A stretch of 64,000 nucleotides of DNA from Chimonanthus salicifolius (taxonomy: Eukaryota; Streptophyta; Magnoliopsida; Laurales; Calycanthaceae). Each line of letters begins with the position of its first letter. Position 1 is the stretch's first letter. This document shows positions 1 through 13,400 of this stretch, in pieces. Location of the stretch: contig CM023534.1 in NCBI GenBank assembly GCA_013350335.1, positions 4,092,001 to 4,156,000 on the forward strand. Reading direction: 5' to 3'. The position numbers were made by a program, and so were the translations under genes. A model generated the notes under the pieces. That model worked only from the letters and a program-made list of their open reading frames with translations. It was not told the origin of the DNA and searched no databases.

Positions 1-421
1 ATGTTTTTTATTTTTTAATAAAATCATTTATTACCTTAGAAAAGGAATCTTGAGATTTGTTATTTTTTTTTCTCAAAAATTCATGTCTTACATGTTGATT
101 GCTTTCTTAGTGTACTTCAATTATTTAGCCTTACATTCATTTTATTTTTAGTTACAGAAGAACTATTTAATTTCCTGTAACATTCATTTTATTTTTAGTT
201 ACAGAACTAATTAATATTCATTTATTTGTTGCATAAGTGATAGTTTTTGTCTTCCTTATTTTGTCATAGAAGCTAGTTAATAGATGCTCCTTATGGTACT
301 GGATGATGTCAGGCTTCGACCTTTGTCTTGCCATTTTAAAAGTATCGACTCGACAGTTTATTTACCTGCTCTTGTGATTGACAATCATTATTGAAGATAA
401 TTGCTTCCTTGTCTCCTCCAG

Positions 422-1405
422 GTGCCAACTCGTCCCACTATCCCAATACTTCTTGCTGTTGGTGCCGTCCATCAGCATCTTATTCAAAATGGTCTGCGGA
501 TGTCAGCATCTATCGTAGCTGACACTGCTCAGTGCTTCAGTACCCATCAGTTTGCATGTTTGATTGGATATGGTGCCAGGTTGTGACTCGCTCTTATATG
601 AATATAGTTCCATTTGTATTGGTCTTTATGCTGAGACTGTATCTAATTTAGTTTTATTTTCTACTTACTGTAATAAATGATTGTCAATTGGATTTTGTTT
701 TGTTAATTAGAGTGCTAGTTTATCGTTGTTGCCTCTTCTCGCTAAGCCTTATCTAAGCTTTCGTCCTTACCAGTTTGCTGCTGTAAATCCATTTCTTCAT
801 AGCTTAGAAAGATGAAATGATCAGCAGCAATATGTTATGATCTGGAGCTCGAGATCTAGTTTGAATATGGATCATGGAGAAGGCGGAAGAAGGGGTGGAG
901 AGGAAGTTGGAGAGAATATGTTGCATTAGTCTACTAACATATCTTCATTAACCATATCCGTGTGCTGAAGAAAACACTTTCAAATCAGAACACTTATCTC
1001 CAGGTGGATCATAATGTAAAGAATGCCAGCTTGCAAAAGTTTAATGCAATTGAGGGACAAAATTTAATTTTGCCCAAATGGGGGGCTCACCTAGGCCCCA
1101 CTATCACCCTTCCGCCTCACACCCATCTACCCCCCATGAATTGGAGCCAACCCAATTTGAATTTGTTTCAATTTAATCTCACCGTTAGATTGAAATTCAC
1201 CCAAATTTGAGCCCAATTTCGATGTTGATTTTTGGACCTTTGAGAATCATGACTTCTAACATCCAATGGTTCCAAATAGGGTTGGGATTCAATTCACAGG
1301 GGGTAGATGGGTGTGAAAGGGGGGAAGGGGTGTTAGTGGGGCCTATCTAGGTCCCGTTTGGGCAAAAGAAGATGTTGCCCCTCACGAGGGACGTCCCTTA
1401 GGTGA

Positions 1406-1483
<78 letters not shown>

Positions 1484-4400
1484 CGCACTCTTTAAGCCAC
1501 ACTTTTTGTGATCCCACCTATGTTGATGATGATGGGTCTATTGAAAAGGTCTAATCTTGAACTAGTGGCCCATCAAAAATCATATCAATGGGATACATGA
1601 AAGTCATTGTTTTCAAAGACATAAAAATTTATGTGTTAAAAAGTGATACAAATTTTTGAGGGCTTAAAAAATATGGCTTGCTCGATCCAAATAAGATGAT
1701 TTTTTGTGGGCTATAAGATTAAACTTAGACCTTTTCAATGGACTAATCACCATCACCATGCATGAACCTTATATAGGCGAGCTCACGAAGAGTATAAAGT
1801 AAGGAGTGTGAGGGATCATCATCATATATATATATATTATATAGAGCAAGGATCTCTCACAAAGTAATTTGCACCAAAGTTTGGTGCAAATGGCCCAATG
1901 GTCCCATTTGAGCCCACATGGATAGGTAGGTTTGAAAGGTCTTGGCTTCTTATGGTTCCATTGAAATTTCATCTTAATTGGATAAAAGAAGCCTTGTTTT
2001 TTAAGGTCCTCAAAATTTTACATTTACCTAATAGTGGAAATTCATTGGGGTTGATCAGTGGGTTTTAAAAGTCAAATGTGGGGGGGGGAATAAGTTGATT
2101 TGATCCACTATGAGCCCCATAATCCAAAGTTTGCACAGAAGTTCATGCAAACTAGTTTGTAGGTGAACATAGTTATAGGTCATCAAATAACAATATTGGT
2201 CGCTTCAAATCAGTATCAGTTTTTTTTTTTTTTTTTTGAGCAATAAGCAAATCAGTATCAGTTCTATTGCACAATTAAAATTCTTGAAAAGAAGTTTTTC
2301 CCTAGAAAGAGTGTCATAGTTAAAATTCACCAGAAAGGAAAAATCCAAAACTAGATATTCAAACATAGCCCTAGGGACCTGATCCTTTTTTGGTGAAGGA
2401 TTAAACTGTTGTAATGCGGAGAAAGTGGAATCCAAACTTTGGAATGACAAAACAAAATAGAGAACATGTTACACATGCCAAAAGGTGAGACCAGATTTAA
2501 CATGGTTCAGTGATTATGCCTATACCCACAGGCAAAATGGTAATGGCTTTCGATAGAAGAATAGTGGATGTAACAGTTCTGGAGTGTATCCTTTTTTCTT
2601 AGTCAATAATTTTTTGAATGATTTTCTTAATCAAAAAAATTGTGATTGTTGAATTAAAAAAAAAATGCCTACAATAAGATAAACCCATTTTTACAGTCTC
2701 TCCCATATAAGGTTTACACAACCCCTTTTCCAATGTATGTGTAGGATCTAAGTCTAGAAGAGATATAGCCATCTAACTGAATTTGACTTTCCTAAAGGAA
2801 TGGATAGTCCAATTAGGATTCTTTGACAACATTAGAAACCAAGCCACAATGGGAGAGATTCAAGAGTTTGGGAATCTTGAAAATTTCTACAAAAGCCTCT
2901 CTACTACGTTAAAGCCAAATAAAATGATAGGGGCCTGTAGGTCTAACAAGATCACCCAAATTTCACATTGAAAAAAGGAGGGCTCCAGACCACCCAACAA
3001 TGCATATGGTACTGTGCTAGAGCATGAATATAATTTTTGATTCTGTGACCAGCCTGTATCTTTCTTTCCTTTAGTGAAAAGTGGCAGGCTTTTTATATCT
3101 GCTTAATTTGTTCTTTTGGTTACATTCTCTATGAGGCTTCTGTTACTGTATTTCAATAACGGGTAACCATTGATATTAAACTCTGGCCTGATTTCAATTC
3201 TATTTTCTTTCCAGCCTGTACAAGATTTTCTATGTTCTTTTTCTTATAATGGTTTTTGATCTACCATATCTTTCTTTTATTTTTTTTCTCTGCTATTTCC
3301 TCCCATCTTTCTAGTGTTTGCATTTTCTTTAGTGGAAAAAAACTAAAATGCTTGATTTAGGAAAGATTTGATACCCCGATCAATACAACCATGTTTAAGG
3401 TTTCTCTCTTTTTTAATTGCTTTCATAGTGCGGTATGTCCATATCTGGCACTAGAAACATGCCGTCAGTGGCGTCTGAGCAACAAAACTGTCAACTTGAT
3501 GAGAAGTGGAAAAATGCCTACTGTTACAATGGAGCAGGCTCAGAGGAACTTCTGCAAGGTCTGTACATTGTTATTATTGACCGTATTCATTAGATGTCTC
3601 AACTGCATTCATTGGTGAACAATTTATTCATTATCATAACATTTCTATGAGAAGTTCTCTATTGTAATTCTTGTTCTTTCAGACAGCAGACTGGAATGTT
3701 TCCTATCTCATCTGCTCTTTTTTTTTTTTCTGTGTTCATCATTAAGCATCTTCATATATTTATCCTTTTGTTCATTGCATGTGTCCATTCCCATTTCTAT
3801 ACGATAAGCTGTTTTTGTAAATGCTAATGAATATTTTCACTCCATTTTTCTTGCACTTTTCCCTCCTAAATACACACATTTACTCACTTTCTGTTCATTT
3901 TGTTTGAGTTTCTTAATGATATCAGGATCCAACTTCTTGAATGAATAATTGGACGGGTCTGTCATTTCACTCTCAAGCAACACATCTATTTGTTTCCCCA
4001 TTAATCTCACATCTATTTGTTTCCCCATTAATCTTTTTCTGCATTCAAAACCTTATCCCATCTAGATATCTGGGTCATTCTGCGATGTACTTTTCTAGTC
4101 ATACCCATTCAGGGATATATTCTTTATCACCCAACAATGTAGAATTTACTGAATACCACTAATTGTTCTGCTTTTAAGGATTTTTTTTTTTTTTTTTGAA
4201 TTTACGTGTGGGAAACTGTGGGAAACTCAGCGCAAAACCCCCACGGGTGATACCCACTACCCTTAGGGTACTCCAAGTTAGGCCATGAGGGCTCAACCTG
4301 GAAGTCGTTTTATGACCTAAACATTCAATTTTCTGTCTCATCTTTTCACTATATTAGGCTGATCCACTGATGATGTTTCAGGCTGTAAAATCTGGTCTTC

Positions 4401-7400
4401 TCAAAATACTTTCCAAGATGGGCATCTCATTGCTTTCCAGGTCCATATGTTTTATTGTATTTCTCATCAATTTTCATTGGATTAGTGCTGATATATGTAC
4501 ATATCCTGTTTTTGGTTTGTCACTTTTTCGTGCTGCTAACATAGTTTCTTGTATCAGTTATTGTGGGGCTCAGATATTTGAAATCTATGGCCTTGGAAAT
4601 GAGATTGTTGATCTAGCATTTTGTGGAAGTGTAATCAAAGATCGGTGGGCTGACACTTGATGAGGTAAGCTCAGATGAACTGAAGAGCTTAGCCTGTTGG
4701 CATTTGTTTTCATTGATGATGAATCTTAGGTGTTATGCCACCTTGAATTTACCATTATATATATCATTTGAGAAACTCATAGTCTTAGGAATATGGTTTC
4801 TTTTAGAAGTAATAGATGATTCTTTATCTTTTGAGTTCACCAAGCTTCAAGTGAGAGCTGATTTTGTATAAAACTCTGTCATATGCATAATTTAAAAGCA
4901 TGTATCATTAATCTTATATTTTTATGAGAAACGTAGTATCTGCTGCTAGCATTTAAGAGTTCTTTAAGAAGTTTAAAAGAAATTATCCAAATGCTTAGTA
5001 ATAATTGTTAAGAGTAAGCTTTCTACATTTGTACCAGTATTAGTTTACATATGGCATTATTTGAAAAGAGAATTATCTATGTTCATTTAATATTCTATGT
5101 TTTGGGATTCAAGATAGAGTAGTGGTTTATGCACACATGAGGTTGATTAAACAAAGGTCGTGATGGAAGCCTAGGAAATTTTGTAAGGGGCATTGTAGGA
5201 GACAGTCAAAGTAATGAGACTTGGTTTAGTAGAAGCCAAGTTTGCTTCTAATGGCTCAAAAAACTGATCTATTTGTAACTGTCCTTCTGATACTGTATCC
5301 ATTGTATATGGGAATGCCCTACCAGATTTAGCACCTTTGCTCAAAGTGGAACAAAGATTTATGAAGATGAAGCAATGGGGATGAATACTTATGAAAGCTA
5401 ACAAGTGCCCATTGTGCATTTGTTGAATGCTCATTATGCAGCTGGGTTTTGAGTCATATTTCCATTAAAAAAAGGTTCAGATACATGTGGAGGCAGATCC
5501 ATGGACATTATATTTTGATTGTATAATTGTGCAAATGGTTGCTGACCAGCTCATACTACAAGTTGAAGCCTAAGAAAATTACCTGTGCAAGGTGTTGCAG
5601 AAAAATTACAATGCGTATTATGTGGAATTACTGTCTGATTTGGACATATCACCTATTTTCAACATCTATCTTTTAGAGTTATGTGGTTAAAATGAGAAAT
5701 TAAAATTAAAAAGAACAAAATAAAAACTTAAGGATATGTTCTCTCTTAACTAAGGAGAATTATGTATGAGGACTCCTACTTATTAAGAGGTCATGATTTT
5801 TGTCAGGGAGTAAGGAGTGGTAACATGACTTGAACTCAGCTGTAAGTAGATATTTGCTACAGATGAAATTAGGAGGGCACTTGATAGCATAGAGGGGGAC
5901 AAAGCTCCGGGCCCAAATGGATTCAATTTCAGGTTTATCAAAACTTGCTGGGACACGTTTGGCCAGGACTTCCTTCAAGCCTTTTGGGAATTTTATAGCA
6001 CACCCAAGGGGTTGAAGAATTCCTTTCACACTCTCATTCCATAGTGGGAGTGACCGTCTAAGCTTACACATTACAGACCTATTAGCCTAATAGGTTGCGT
6101 ATATAAGCTACTAGCAAAGGTCCTAGCAGAGAGGTTGGAGGTTCTTCCTGAGATCATCGGTGAATTTCAAGGGGCATTTGTGGAGGATCGTCAAATCCTC
6201 GATGAGGTCTTAATTGCAAATGAATTGGTTCATATGCAGTTAAAGGAAAAGAGACTGGGGATTCTCTTCAAGATTGACATGGAGAAAGCCTATGACTTTG
6301 TAGACTAGGCTTTTGTGAGTTACCACTTTGATAGGATGGGTTTTGGGCCCTGGTGGAAGCTGTGGATGAGAGCTTGCTTTGAAGGTACCGCCTATTTAGT
6401 GCTCGTGATGAATAATAGATGATTTGGGTGAACGCTGTTCTGAAGTGGGTCCTGCAACAATAGGCATTTTGTGATATGTACTTTTCTGTTTTTTTTGGCA
6501 TCCCGTGGGTCTATACCTTTTAGACCGTTGATGCTGCCTCATGTCCTGTTCTCTTTTTTCAATATAATTTATTCTATTTGTTACTGTTCAGAAATAAAAA
6601 GAAATGGTGACTCTTTTTTGCATCTTCGCAAATTGGAAAAAGTAGAGCCAAGATCTAAACCATGTTTTTACTTTCCCCTCATCCTCTATTCTAGTGTTAC
6701 TACTCCAAACATGTCCAAGTCTGACCACATCCCTTTAATGAATTATTGAATTGGCAAGATCAGGTAGATGTTGTTAATAGTATTGATTAAAACCTAGTCC
6801 TCGATATCTTCTTTCAGACATAATACAGTTCTGTATGATGCCCAGACACAGTGGGGAAACACCATCAACACGGCGGGGACAGATTTTATACAAAACATGA
6901 AGTGTCCAGCACAGTCATTCTGCCTGTGTTGAAGTGTCCGTGCAACATGGACCGTTCATTATCCTAGTTGAATGATCCTTGTGATAATTTTTTTGAGGTT
7001 TTTGGACGATTTTTTGTATCTTGTGAACTCTTTAATTGACCTAAAGTGATTTGTTATGTAGAATCCACCTCTTATCATCCACTTTGTATAATCTTGTCAA
7101 AGCCCCTTCCACACAATAACACCCCTATATGATACTTAAAGATAACCACTTATATCTTTTCTACCTTTTTTTTTGAAGACCAAGGTGCCCATGCCTCTCT
7201 TAGAGCACCTGACTAATCCTTGGGGCATGTGCAAACCTCCCTATCACACACACCGGGTGAGACTATGGGGAGTAGTCCTTTTGTGTTGAGAATGATTTCA
7301 AGCCAAGACCTCCCACATCTCAGGCAGGTTCTTGACCACCAAGACAACCCTTACAGGTTATATCTTTTATAATGTTTCACATGGCCAACTGAAACCTTGG

Positions 7401-10400
7401 TCATGTTTGGAATGCTCTATGTAGGACTCATCAAACATGAACTGGTAAGGTTTGTAATTTTTTTTCTCAAACGTAGAAGCATAGTTTCAATGTGTTTTTT
7501 CCCCAATCAAAACCTGCCTATGAGCACTACCATCTCAATAAAATTCAAAGTCCATTCTAAACTATGCAAAAATAGGGCACCTTAATCAAGAGATCTTTGT
7601 TGATGTGTTGTTGGCCAAGAATTTTGGTCTTCTGTTGTCAAGGAATTTTAGAGAAGTCCAAAGTCAGATTTGTTTCCTACCTGGAAAGAGTCATTAGCTT
7701 TGGCTAGCTGGTTATTGTGGTGTTTTATTATTCCTTTTCTGCTGGGTTCCTTTCATGTCTAAGTAGTTCTTTTGCCTATTTTCCATTCTTTGTGATGTGT
7801 TCCTTTATGGTGGTCTTTGAGTTGCTGTGAACATTTTCTTTACTTCTTGTGCCCTTTATCAATAAAATTTGTTGCCACTTAAATAATAAAAAATGGGCAA
7901 GATGTAACACCCCGTCCCGTTACGGGCGCGTTATCTCAGAAAAAAAACCTCAGAAAATCACAAAATACAGATATTGGGTACAAGAGTAGCAGCAATTTTT
8001 TTTTTTTCAAAACTGGGGAAACTACTTCCTGTCCAATAGCCCACAAGTTCAAAACTAGAATAAACACAACGAACCACAAATGTAAACTAATCAAGTGGTT
8101 ATACAGTCATCCAAACAAACATATGATTGAGTCCATGTGACTAAAGTTCTCAAATATCAAACATGGCATAAACATAGGCTTCTATTCTCTACTACTCCTC
8201 TCCAGGTACTTGCTCAAGGGGCCCGCTTGGCCCCTCAGCGATCGGGGCACCTGAAAGGTAAGGTGTGAGCAAAACAGCCCAGCGAAAGAACACATCACAT
8301 ATTAACAAGGTAGTTATAGACCACATATGAAAGGGGCAGTAAATATCACAAGTGAATAAAACATTTATGCCTACGATACTCAACTACTCTATTAACCGAT
8401 ATTCCATTAACCAAATCCAAGAAATCATCTCCATAGTTCACATCAGATCCTCCAACGAACCGCGGTCTCCCTACCAGTATCATCGGGAGACTAAAGAATA
8501 CACAATTGCCTCACCCACACGAGTTATGTCGGAAACCACCTTGACCACGCCCGAGGGAACCAAACTCTAGGGCAGGTACCTCGACCGCCGGAACACAACG
8601 AGGAAACCCACATCCCCTATGGGGGTCTCGACTGCCGGAGTGTAATGGGGAAGTCCTCCCAACCACCAAGTTTATCTCATCATCATGAACGTATACACAT
8701 AAACAAAACCTCCCATGTAGGCACATGGTATCATGATCATGTATGACAACACAAATATGTTCTGACATGACATCAATATCAACAACATGCCTCATCATGC
8801 GGTCAACGACACATAACAGTGCTTAGACTCATACTTCTATATCCAACATGCGATTACATTTGCATCTTATGCGTAAACACGCAAAGAATCACAACATCTT
8901 CCAACTATCGTATTCACACCCATCATAATATCATATATGTGTTATGATTAATCACAAACATGTTTTCAACAACTTTCAAGCATGAATAATCATTCATTCA
9001 ATCAAATTTTCCATTAGTCGCATATAATTGACATGGGTGAACCCGAACGGATCCCTTGCCACATATTCATTTCAATGATTCCCTTACCGAGTGGCTTCAT
9101 AGACGAAAGAGTCTCATCCAAGTCACTCGATGTCCAAGGTTATAGGTTAAGAATGCAAATACATGCTAAAACAGTGAATAAGTCCCCTCACCGTGTGTGT
9201 GGAGTCGAAAGTCCAAAGCGAGTAAGCGACTTGTTGGGTTGAAGGGAGTTCAATCTATAGAAACAAGGAAGAACGGATAAGTAATTAAGACAAAACGGGT
9301 AAAAAAGAGGCCGAGAAGAAAACGGGCCTAAAACTGGGCCAGGCCCAAAACAGGCCAAACTGGATCGGGTCTAAAAATGGGCCGGGCTTGAAAACGGGCT
9401 TTGAAAAAGGTCGGGTCTGGAAACTGGGCCAAGGTGGATTGGGCCGGACCAGGTCGGGCCTAGACCAAGTCTGGGTCAGGTCGGGTCTGGGCCAGTGGGC
9501 CAAGTGGCTGGGTTGCTACTCTAGCCCAAGGGCCGGGTTGACTCAGAACAAACTCAACTGAGTTGACTCGGCACTGGGCCGAGCGACTCAGTTACTCTGC
9601 TGAGTCGGAGGGAAAGGAGAGAAATCCAGGGAAAGAAAATCCAGAAAGGGGAAAGAGGGAAAAGATTAGCTCAACAACAATGCTGACAGAGTTCTGGCAT
9701 TAATTCAATAAACAACAGCTAGAATAGTTGAAATGATACATTACTTGTTACAGATGCAATTAACTTTATGAAAACTGTTCTTAATACCTTTTCGGAATGA
9801 TGTCCTTCACACTGTTGTCGCTTTTATTTTTATACGTGTTATATAATAAGCACAGTGTTCTACAAAGAGTATTTCTTTAACCATTTTTATCCCTTCCAAG
9901 TGTAATTCACATATTTCTTACCTCTGATATTTCTAGTGTTCATATTTGCTTATGAAAGAGCTTTCTTTCTTGCAGTTGGCCCGGGAAACATTGTCCTTCT
10001 GGGTAAAGGCTTTCTCAGAAGATACAGCAAAGAGACTGGAAAATTTTGGATTTATACAGTTCAGACAAGGAGGTAACATTCTGTTATTAGATTTGTTCAA
10101 AATGAGATATTTGATTTTGTAAATTGTAATTTGCTCTGCACTTGTAGTAGCAACGTTACTGCTTTAGGAGAATGTTGGAGTCTGTTAAGTGGATGAATGA
10201 TAGCTAAGCAGGAGAACTTTAATGCATATTTGGCTCTGTTATTCATATGAAGCTTTTCCTGTTTCCCTGGGTCCTTAGCAATCACATTTCCACGAGTTAT
10301 GTTGTTGTAGCATGTTAATCCCCCTCATTCTGATACACAGCTTTCAAATTCTGCAATACATACATTTTGGCTTTTTCTTCTGTCATTTTTACCATTTGGA

Positions 10401-13400
10401 GCTTGATAAGTTTAAGCCTTATCGAACCTGTGTGTTAATATAGCCATGCATTTTTTTCTCATTGTTACATTTTCCTGTATTCTTGTTGAATATTATCCTT
10501 AGGAGAATATCAAAACAATATGCTGAATCACGCCATCTTGTCTTTGGTTCACATATAAAGGAGAATACCATGGAAATAATCCTGAGATGTCCAAACTTCT
10601 ACATAAAGCAGTTCGCCAAAAGAGTGAAAGTGCCTATTCTGTTTATCAGCAGCACCTTGCGAACCGCCCTGTAAATGTGGGTTGTCTTTCCTTGTCTAGG
10701 AATTTTGAAATTGTATAATGGATACTGGTTAATATAATGGATGCTGTAATTGGTATTTCTTATGCTTATTTAGGTTCTTCGAGATCTTCTTGAGTTCAAA
10801 AGTGATAGGGCCCCAATTCCTGTGGGGAAGGTTGAATCTGCAGCTTCTATTGTACAACGCTTTTGCACTGGAGGGATGTCACTGGGAGCAATTTCAAGAG
10901 AAACACATGAGGCAATTGCAATTGCAATGAACCGATTGGGTGGAAAGTCTAATTCAGGAGAAGGTGGTGAGGTAATTTTATTTGCCTCAGATATGTAGTG
11001 TTGAAATGATCATGTCTGTGATAATTGTCACCTATGAACAAGATCAAAGATGAAATTTCTTTGCACCCAATCCAAAAGGCCCCACCCCTTGCCTCTCCTC
11101 ACCACCCCCACCCAACCCACAACCCAAGATCAAAGATGAAATTTCTTTGCACCCAATCCAAAAGGCCCCACCCCTTGCCTCTCCTCCCCCCTCCCCTCCC
11201 CCCCTCCCCTCTCTCCCTCTCCCTTTTCCTCTCCCCTTCTTTCCCCTTGGTTTTTTTTTCCCACACACCAAAGTTGGATTTTTTTTATCTTAAAGTGATC
11301 TGAAGTTTGTTTCCTTTAAAAGCATTGCTTTATTGATCCAGAGTTAAGGTGTTTTTTGCTATACACTTTTTTTTTTTTGAAAGACAAATTATTTTAAAAA
11401 AAAATCATCAACATGGGTCATCAGGTAACTTCTGTGCAGTCCAGTTCACCAAGTGTGTGTGCATTTACACTCCACAGATAATGTTCACACATCATTTCAG
11501 TTCTTGTCTTTAGTTTCCTTTCCTATGTAATGATGCATAATATAACTCTGAACCTCCTTGTCCAGGATCCTATTCGTTGGAAGCCACTTACAGATGTTGT
11601 TGATGGGTACTCACCAACACTTCCACATCTCAAAGGTCTCCAAAATGGAGATACTGCTACAAGTGCCATCAAACAGGTCCAGAAACCTTCCCATGCAAAA
11701 AGTGCAGTTGAATTCATATGGTTGCCCTATATGCACGCTTATACAAAGTGAAGCATCATGTGACAGTGCATTTTAGCTGTTAGCTGCATGGATAACTGGA
11801 AAACAAAATGAACTTGCAAATCAGGAGAGAGTTTATATAATTTGTTTTCCTAACATAAAAAGATCTATCAGTTTACCTATTATAGATCTATCTTCTTTTT
11901 CTTGTCACTGGACTTCCGTCGCTGAATTAAATTATCAGTGCATTTATTTCAATAAAAACTCATGTATGACTGAAGTTGATTCATGATTTTATATCTGCAT
12001 TTCATGTAATCTAATATGCACCTTTTCAATTCTTTACAGGTCGCCTCAGGACGTTTTGGTGTCACCCCAACATTCTTGGTAAATGCTGATCAGTTGGAGA
12101 TCAAAATTGCACAAGGCGCAAAGCCTGGGGAAGGTGGACAACTACCTGGGAAAAAAGTTAGTGCCTACATTGCAAGGCTGAGAAATTCTAAACCAGGGGT
12201 TCCACTTATATCTCCACCTCCACATCATGACATTTATTCTATTGAGGACCTTGCACAATTAATCTTTGATCTTCATCAGGTGTGTTTCTGTGGGTCTTGA
12301 GGATGATTGTGTTCCTAACACTAGCTGTATCTTTATTTTGTGAGAAACCAATTTGAAGTAAAGACTCCTAGCTTTAACCATTGTTCTTACACATCCAGTT
12401 TCATTTGTTAGAAGTATACATAAAAAGAAAGTACTGATATGAACTGTGAACGGTCAAACTTAAGCCAGCGTATCTGTTATTTGCCATTTGAACAGGTCAA
12501 CCCTAAGGCTAAGGTATCTGTAAAGCTTGTTGCAGAAGCTGGCATTGGCACTGTTGCTTCCGGTGTTGCAAAGGCTAATGCTGATGTAATACAGGTATTA
12601 GCTATTCTTTAACTTGCAATTTATAATCAGTTTTTTAAATGATAAATTATAATCAGCTGTTCGACTTCATATTTTCTATTTCTGACTGTTTTCTATATTT
12701 CTATATTGCTACATAAGCAAGGGTTACTAAGAAAAAAGGAGATGCTCAGAATGATTGCCCCAGAAACTAGAATCTAGAAGATGCATTTATATATCAAAGA
12801 CAAAATAGTTGTACCAGCACTATTTTGAAGACCAAGGGACTTGAGTAAACATATCTATATAATGTGCTTAAGGATGCAACAAAGAATTGAAAATTTCCTT
12901 AAGCACACAACAAGATACAGGCCATATGATTCTATACCAAAATTTAGCAAGAAGCCTAAGTACCATTAGTGTCTTTATATGAGTAGTGTACTAAAGTAGC
13001 TCTTTTACTTATTTGAGCTGGTGCAAATAGCACTGCCCAATTAACAAGAATCTAGAAGATGCATGTATTTATTAAAGATGCAATCGTTGCAATGACTTTG
13101 GAGACCAAGTGGCTTGAGTAACCTGACATATACACCTATTTAAGGGTACAATAAGGAAGTCAAAATTTTCTCAGGCACACAACAGGATACAGGCATGAGA
13201 AGCCTAAATTCCATAAATGTCTCTCTATGAGGAGCGTGCTAAAGTAGTTGTTTAACTTATTTGGGCTGGTACAGATATCAGGGCATGATGGGGGGACTGG
13301 AGCAAGCCCTATAAGTTCCATTAAGCATGCTGGTGGTCCTTGGGAACTTGGACTCGCAGAGACACATCAGGTTTTTTTTTGGCCCTTACATTTCTCTTAA

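Larger units (their letters stand above)
580..3428 (+). other. Fd-GOGAT intron (2.85 kb) loaded with foldback elements
   Basis: This intron is bounded by GT at 580 and AG at 3427-3428. It holds three consecutive inverted-repeat elements (about 1052-1399, 1480-1826 and 1858-2160) and an AT microsatellite (1413-1479). The rest, 580-1050 and 2160-3428, is AT-rich with poly-T and poly-A runs and shows no coding signal. Confidence 0.8.
4665..9975 (+). other. Fd-GOGAT intron (5.3 kb) with LINE, SINE and probable LTR insertions
   Basis: The intron runs from GT at 4665 to AG at 9974-9975, phase 0. It contains a LINE reverse-transcriptase fragment (about 5862-6430), a complete SINE with target duplication (7161-7357) and a GC-rich repeat block starting tgtaacaccccgtcc (7903 onward). 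The intervals 4665-5860 and 6430-7150 show no recognisable gene. Confidence 0.8.

Noticed and set aside
4631..4640. A 10-base GT...AG stretch (gtaatcaaag) whose removal would also restore the Fd-GOGAT frame.
   Set aside because: Far too short to be a spliceosomal intron, and removing it would delete conserved residues V-S-K.
9285..9503. Proline-rich minus-strand open frame.
   Set aside because: It is an artefact of repeated gggccgggct-like words in the LTR-like block.
11025..11303. Open frames on both strands over the C-rich intron tract.
   Set aside because: Low-complexity CT/CC sequence and a direct duplication, with no homology.
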